DNA from: Gemmatimonadota bacterium
GTDB lineage: Bacteria; Gemmatimonadota; Gemmatimonadetes; Gemmatimonadales; Gemmatimonadaceae
Direction of reading: 5' to 3'
NCBI GenBank assembly: GCA_947475795.1
Contig: CANJOX010000106.1
Span: 1-9,619, forward strand
DNA: 9,619 bases
Shown in pieces: positions 5,853-9,619 of the stretch. The number at the start of each line of letters is the position of its first letter. Within the stretch, counting starts at the first letter, position 1. The position numbers were made by a program, and so were the translations under genes. Below the pieces are notes generated by a model. That model saw nothing but the letters and a program-made list of their open reading frames with translations. It was not told the origin of the DNA and did no database searches.

Positions 5853-6395
5853 ATGCCGAAGAACGCTGCCATCAACTGGACAAACTTCGAGTCCGGCCCC
5901 CAAACCGTCAGTGAAGTGCAGGCGGCGTTCAAGTACCGCAAGGCGGAGGTGCGCACGCTGCCGGCGGGATTGAAGATTTGCCGGTTGCATGCGTACTCCG
6001 GCTTGCAGGATGGCCTGAACAGCGCCTCCCCCGTTACCGCGTGGTGGTCGCCGTACGATGCGTACGACTGGGATGCCGGCATGGAGGAGCGGATGAAGCT
6101 CGCCGCGAATCTGGGGGTTACCACGCGTGAGCTGTCACGGGTCGTGATGGCCGTGAAGGAGGACTGGAACAGCCTGGCCTACCTGTGGGTGGCGACCTTG
6201 ACCTGCTCCATCAACGCCTTTTACGGCCTTGTCGCCGGTCAGGATCGCTTCAGCTCCTCGACGGCCCAAAGCAAGCGCGATGCATCGAAGGAGCAGTCGA
6301 GCGGCAGTGCCAAGCTGGCCGGTAACAACTCGCAGTTTTTCATTCCCAGCTTCGTGATGGGCGACATTCAGAATTCGCAATTCCGGCCGCTGTAA
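5853..6395 (+). CDS. Unrecognised 180-residue protein with lower GC than its neighbours
   Basis: I do not recognise the family. The ATG at 5853 is chosen because it follows the promoter-like element at 5767-5796 and because upstream in-frame sequence runs antiparallel-like through the FAH gene; a GTG at 5847 is an alternative. There is no Shine-Dalgarno sequence. No signal peptide is present, so the protein is probably cytosolic. Visible features are LKICRLHAYSG (40-50), an aromatic stretch TAWWSPYDAYDWDAG (62-76), a predicted helix of Glu, Arg and Leu at 77-100, and a hydrophobic stretch SLAYLWVATLTCSINAFYGL (107-126). A Ser/Lys-rich low-complexity linker (133-155) and the C-terminal QFFIPSFVMGDIQN (161-174) follow. 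GC content is about 60% by rough count, against about 70% around it, which suggests recent acquisition. The layout of an Arg strand, an aromatic W-S motif and a late Q-F-F-I-P strand faintly recalls ADP-ribosyltransferase-type folds; this is speculation. Confidence 0.7.
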   Translation: MPKNAAINWTNFESGPQTVSEVQAAFKYRKAEVRTLPAGLKICRLHAYSGLQDGLNSASPVTAWWSPYDAYDWDAGMEERMKLAANLGVTTRELSRVVMAVKEDWNSLAYLWVATLTCSINAFYGLVAGQDRFSSSTAQSKRDASKEQSSGSAKLAGNNSQFFIPSFVMGDIQNSQFRPL

Positions 6396-6419
6396 GCGCG
6401 TGCGGCTGGCCGAACGCGC
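6396..6419. terminator. Strong hairpin between convergent genes, probable bidirectional terminator
   Basis: The 26-bp gap between the stop of the 5853 gene and the stop of the DUF5916 gene is almost entirely one hairpin. GCGCGT (6396-6401) pairs with ACGCGC (6414-6419). After a single mismatch, CGG (6403-6405) pairs with CCG (6410-6412) around a 4-base loop. It begins directly after the TAA stop. No T-run follows on either strand. The position and near-perfect symmetry favour a terminator serving both genes. Confidence 0.55.
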
Positions 6420-6421
6420 CG

Positions 6422-8749
6422 TCAGTACCGGAACAACCGGCTGATCTTCACCACCACCGCGCGGTTCTTGAGCCCACGCACGGTCGTGGGCGTGGCGTAG
6501 CGGTCCTCGCGCACATCGCGTTCGTCGGTGTACACCAGAAACAGCTCGCTCCCGGGCGCGTACTCCCACCGGAAGCGCAGGTTGGTGCTGAAGGCGCGAT
6601 CGGCCGAGTTGTACTGCACCAGACCGCTCGCAAACATCAACGGTGAAAACCCGTAGTCCACGCGGGCGCGGGCAAGCTGGGTGGTGAACGAGGACGTGGG
6701 GCGTTCGATGCGCGTGACCGAGTACGTGGGCTCGAGCGCGAGCCGCTGCAGGATCGCGATGCGGGCCGTGGAAAACGAATTGCCCGGCCCGATCGTGATG
6801 CTGCGAATCGTACCGTCATAGAACTGCCCACCCTGCACCCGAATGGTCCCCGACGCGCGGCGCTGCGCGCCGAACGCATACGACAGCGCCACATCGGAGA
6901 ATCCATACCCGCCTGCCGCGATCGCCTTGGGCGCGCCAGACGGCGTGAAGGGGACACGCAGGAACTCGTAATTGCGCGTGACGTCAAGCCCCACTACGTC
7001 GCTGTTCGCGAACTCGGTATCGAAGTGCCCGCGCCACACCCGCGTCTCCACGGTGCCGCGGCCGTTCTCCACGTACTCGCCCGACGCGGTGCCGGTGAAC
7101 TTCCGGACCACGGCCTGATTGGCCGGACGCGGACTGAAGCGCACTTCGCCGAACGACCGGTTGATGTCGGAGCGCCGCCGAAAGCCGACCTGCGGGTCGA
7201 AGTTGCGCCCCACCGCCAGGAACTCGGCTTTGGCACCAAAGTTGTCGACGCTGTAGTCCAGCCGCCCCTGATAACTCTGATCGTCGCCCGTGATGCCCGT
7301 GGTCTGACTCTGCGCCCAGTAGGCGCCGGCCGTGAGCGCCTGCGACAGCAGGAACGCCCCATCGAGGCCGTACACGGCGTTCGAACCAGCGCCCGACGCA
7401 CCGACCGAGCGGTTGGTGACCATCGCGCCGATCGAGCTGCGCTGCAGCACATCACGCTTCACGCGCACCACGGTGAAGTTGGTGGGCTCCGCCTTGAATG
7501 CCGCGTCGCCTGACGTGCCGATGTTCATGAGCCCGACGGCGAACTTGCCCAGCTTCCCGGTAAGTCGGCCGCCCACGTTGATCGGCACCACGCCGCCGTT
7601 GTCGAGGCCGATGCGCCGCGTGTAAAAGAGCTGCGGCGTGTCGGCACCGCCGTTGCCGCCGAAGGCGCCATTCCCGCCGCGCGCAAAATCGAAAATGCCG
7701 CGCCCTTCCAAAAAGAAGTCGCGCTTCTCGGGGAAGAACAGACTGAAGCGCGTGAGGTTGACCTGCTGTTCATCGGCTTCCACCTGCGCGAAGTCGGTGT
7801 TGACGGTCAGGTCGGCGGTGAGATTCGGTGTGACGGCGTACTTGATGTCGCCGCCGATTTCGCTGCCCACGCTGTTGGTGATCTGCGGGGTGCGCACCCG
7901 GTCGGTCGTGGTGCGGGCGACAGCGTAGGGTTTGACCTCGATGTTCTTGCCGGTTTCGGGAAGGTCGAGCCCCACCAGCGTGCCGCCGGCCGACACGCGG
8001 TTGAGCGCCTGTGGGCCGGCCAGAATGCGCGGCACGGGGGTGAGGTAGTCCCATTCGTTCTTGTGACGCACCGAGCGCCGGATCTGCATGCCCCACACCT
8101 GATCCGGACCGGCACGATACCGCAGCGATTTGAACGGAATGGCCATCTCGACGGTCCAGCCGCCGTCGAAGCGTCCCGTCTTCGACGTCCACACCGGATT
8201 CCAGTCGGTGTTCGAGGCGCCCTCGTCCACGATGCTGTAGTCCGCGCGCGCGCCGAGGGGGTTGGTGTAGAAGGCGAAGCCGCTGCGGCGATCGTAGAAC
8301 GTGTCGAAGAGAACGCCGATGTGTTCGTTGTTGCGCAGCCCGCCGGTATCGCGCCGCAGTTCGTTGACGATCCATTCCGCCGCCGGCGCCGTTTCGTAGC
8401 AGCGACAGGACAGGTAGATGTTGCGATCGTCGTAGGTGATCCAGAGATCGCTGCGCTCAGTCGCGGGCGCGCCAGCGTCCGGCGCCACCTGGATCAGCCC
8501 ACCGAACGCCGCCTCCTTCGTGTAGATCGCCTCGTCGAGCACCCCGTCCACCGTGAGCGGCGCGGTGAGCTTGATGGCGCGCACGGTCGCCTGCCCCGAG
8601 GCGGCGCGGGTGATCACCGCCGGCGCCACCGGGGCGGGCGGTCCGGCAATCGCCGTGTTCTGCTGGGCGTGCGCGGAGGCCGCCCACAGCGACGCGACGG
8701 CGATCGCGAACACCGCGGAGCGCGGCGATGGCAGGGGAAAAGCGGTCAT
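6422..8749 (-). CDS. CBM9-like / DUF5916 outer-membrane beta-barrel protein
   Basis: The protein has 775 residues. Residues 1-28 are a signal peptide ending AHA-Q. Residues about 58-260 form a carbohydrate-binding family 9-like domain: LTVDGVLDEAIYTKEA (65-80), ITYDDRNIYLSCRCYE (104-119), GFAFYTNPLGARAD (157-170) and GGWTVEMAIPFKSLRY (196-211). From about 300 the DUF5916 region follows, with NTDFAQVEADEQQVNLTRF (317-335), the signature FFPEKRDFFLEG (338-349) and LFYTRRIG (374-381). It then runs as alternating strands to a C-terminal SRLFRY, whose last aromatic residue is typical of outer-membrane barrels. This is a large family in Gemmatimonadota, Bacteroidota and related groups with no settled function; a role in binding or taking up a polymer or peptide is a guess. 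The ATG has no clear ribosome-binding site. It lies 51 bp downstream of the amidase gene, probably in one transcript. Confidence 0.92.
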   Translation of the reverse strand: MTAFPLPSPRSAVFAIAVASLWAASAHAQQNTAIAGPPAPVAPAVITRAASGQATVRAIKLTAPLTVDGVLDEAIYTKEAAFGGLIQVAPDAGAPATERSDLWITYDDRNIYLSCRCYETAPAAEWIVNELRRDTGGLRNNEHIGVLFDTFYDRRSGFAFYTNPLGARADYSIVDEGASNTDWNPVWTSKTGRFDGGWTVEMAIPFKSLRYRAGPDQVWGMQIRRSVRHKNEWDYLTPVPRILAGPQALNRVSAGGTLVGLDLPETGKNIEVKPYAVARTTTDRVRTPQITNSVGSEIGGDIKYAVTPNLTADLTVNTDFAQVEADEQQVNLTRFSLFFPEKRDFFLEGRGIFDFARGGNGAFGGNGGADTPQLFYTRRIGLDNGGVVPINVGGRLTGKLGKFAVGLMNIGTSGDAAFKAEPTNFTVVRVKRDVLQRSSIGAMVTNRSVGASGAGSNAVYGLDGAFLLSQALTAGAYWAQSQTTGITGDDQSYQGRLDYSVDNFGAKAEFLAVGRNFDPQVGFRRRSDINRSFGEVRFSPRPANQAVVRKFTGTASGEYVENGRGTVETRVWRGHFDTEFANSDVVGLDVTRNYEFLRVPFTPSGAPKAIAAGGYGFSDVALSYAFGAQRRASGTIRVQGGQFYDGTIRSITIGPGNSFSTARIAILQRLALEPTYSVTRIERPTSSFTTQLARARVDYGFSPLMFASGLVQYNSADRAFSTNLRFRWEYAPGSELFLVYTDERDVREDRYATPTTVRGLKNRAVVVKISRLFRY

Positions 8750-8800
8750 CGGTGGCGTCGGGGCAGCAGAAAGAAAAGAGGCGGAGGCGCCAGACCGGCG

Positions 8801-9619
8801 TTACCGCACGAACAACCGCTTGGGGATCATGACGTGCACACCCATCGTGCCGTCCACGAGCTGCGTGATGCGCACATCGCACCCCGTGCTCACCAGCATG
8901 TAGGCGTCTTCGCGTGTCATCTTTTTCACGTCGGCCAGCAGCGTGATCGCCTCGCGCACGGCAATCTTGGTGGCCACGGTGAGACTGCTGTCGGTACCCA
9001 TCGCGATGTGATGCGTGCGAGTTTCGCCACGCGGCCAGGTGAGCGTCATGTCCTTGCGGACAATGAACTGGAAACGGCCGCGCAATGCCGTCTCGAGCGC
9101 GGTGATGTCCACCTCGCCGTCGCCCTGCGCGGCGTGTCCGTCTCCCGCCTCGAACAGCGCGCCCTTGGCCTTCACGGGGATGTACAGAATCGTGCCGGCC
9201 TGCAATTCCTTGTTGTCGAGGTTCCCGGCGTGCATGGTGGGTGGCGCGCTGTTGAGGCGGCCGGTCGCGGGTGCGACCCCCATGCTGCCGAAGAACGGCG
9301 CGAGTGGAATCTCGATGCCCAGCGAGTCGGAGAAGTGGCCGATCATGCGCGCGCGATCGAGCGGCACGATGCGCTGCTGCGATTTGCCGGGAAAGTCTTC
9401 GGGGAGGAATCCGCTGCGCGGGCCGAACGAGTTGCACGCGTAGGGGATGTCGAGCGCCACCTGCTTGATACGCACTTCCAGCACGTCGCCGGGTTCCGCG
9501 CCGTCCACGTAGATGGGGCCCGTGAGAATGTGTCCGCCGGGGCCGCGCCGCAGGGTGGAGTCGCGCACCGCGTTCACGATCTCGCGGTACGCCGGTTCGA
9601 CGGTGCCGGTATCCTTGCC
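8801..9619 (-). CDS. Acetamidase/formamidase family protein (partial, 5' end off the right edge)
   Basis: The frame is open to the right edge and gives 272 residues plus the stop. A GTG at 9577 is internal: the 14 codons before it (GKDTGTVEPAYREI) continue a normal family sequence, so the true start lies outside the window. The family hydrolyses short amides such as formamide or acetamide to ammonia and the acid, though many members have unknown substrates. Matching segments, numbered from the visible end, are GHILTGPIYVDGAEPGDVLE (29-48), GSMGVAPATG (111-120), NLDNKEL (133-139), and GALFEAGDGHAAQGDGEV (153-170), the most conserved stretch. The C-terminus TQLVDGTMGVHVMIPKRLF is also typical. 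No signal peptide can be judged because the N-terminus is missing. The DUF5916 gene follows after 51 bp, which contain only a weak GGCG/CGCC hairpin and a T/C-rich stretch, so read-through into it is likely. Confidence 0.9.
   Translation of the reverse strand, partial: GKDTGTVEPAYREIVNAVRDSTLRRGPGGHILTGPIYVDGAEPGDVLEVRIKQVALDIPYACNSFGPRSGFLPEDFPGKSQQRIVPLDRARMIGHFSDSLGIEIPLAPFFGSMGVAPATGRLNSAPPTMHAGNLDNKELQAGTILYIPVKAKGALFEAGDGHAAQGDGEVDITALETALRGRFQFIVRKDMTLTWPRGETRTHHIAMGTDSSLTVATKIAVREAITLLADVKKMTREDAYMLVSTGCDVRITQLVDGTMGVHVMIPKRLFVR

Noticed and set aside
8457..9437. A 326-codon minus-strand open frame across the amidase and DUF5916 genes
   Set aside because: It is an out-of-frame shadow of two genes with clear family motifs; its product is Arg/His-rich and low in complexity.
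9575..9577. GTG at 9577 as the start of the amidase gene
   Set aside because: The frame stays open upstream to the window edge with residues typical of the family, and the conserved N-terminal part of the family is missing, so the gene begins outside the window.

Overview
The window is about 70% GC, and its coding regions favour G or C at third codon positions. The gene types suggest a Gram-negative soil or water bacterium, most likely a Gemmatimonadota member. They include a secreted CBM9/DUF5916 outer-membrane protein, a Wzi-like outer-membrane protein, many A-Q signal-peptidase sites and a CysD/CysNC pair. This placement is an inference from gene content and composition; there is no rRNA or other marker in the window.

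Layout from left to right. Positions 1-627 (minus) hold the 5' part of an exported protein that resembles the N-terminus of Wzi-type capsule assembly proteins; it runs off the left edge. A 244-bp divergent spacer follows, with a 12-bp tandem repeat, an inverted repeat and -10-like elements. Then comes a small exported lipocalin-like protein (872-1396, plus). It converges on the sulfate-activation operon cysD-cysNC (4281 down to 1481, minus), whose two genes overlap by one base. The 205-bp spacer 4282-4486 separates cysD from a divergent fumarylacetoacetate hydrolase (FAH) family gene with an unusual N-terminal membrane anchor (4487-5629, plus). Next are a short ORF of doubtful status in frame with the FAH gene and an unrecognised 180-residue gene of lower GC (5853-6395, plus). 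That gene converges, across a strong hairpin, on a 775-residue CBM9/DUF5916 outer-membrane protein (8749 down to 6422, minus). This protein lies 51 bp downstream of an acetamidase/formamidase family gene (8801-9619, minus) that runs off the right edge.

How the genes work together. CysD and CysNC form ATP sulfurylase plus APS kinase and turn sulfate into PAPS for assimilation or sulfation. The amidase and DUF5916 genes are probably co-transcribed. The other genes look like independent units, and four encode exported or membrane-anchored proteins. No tRNA, rRNA, CRISPR array, transposase or phage gene was seen. The least explained region is 5630-6395: an orphan gene with shifted composition, preceded by a promoter-like element of Bacteroidota type.
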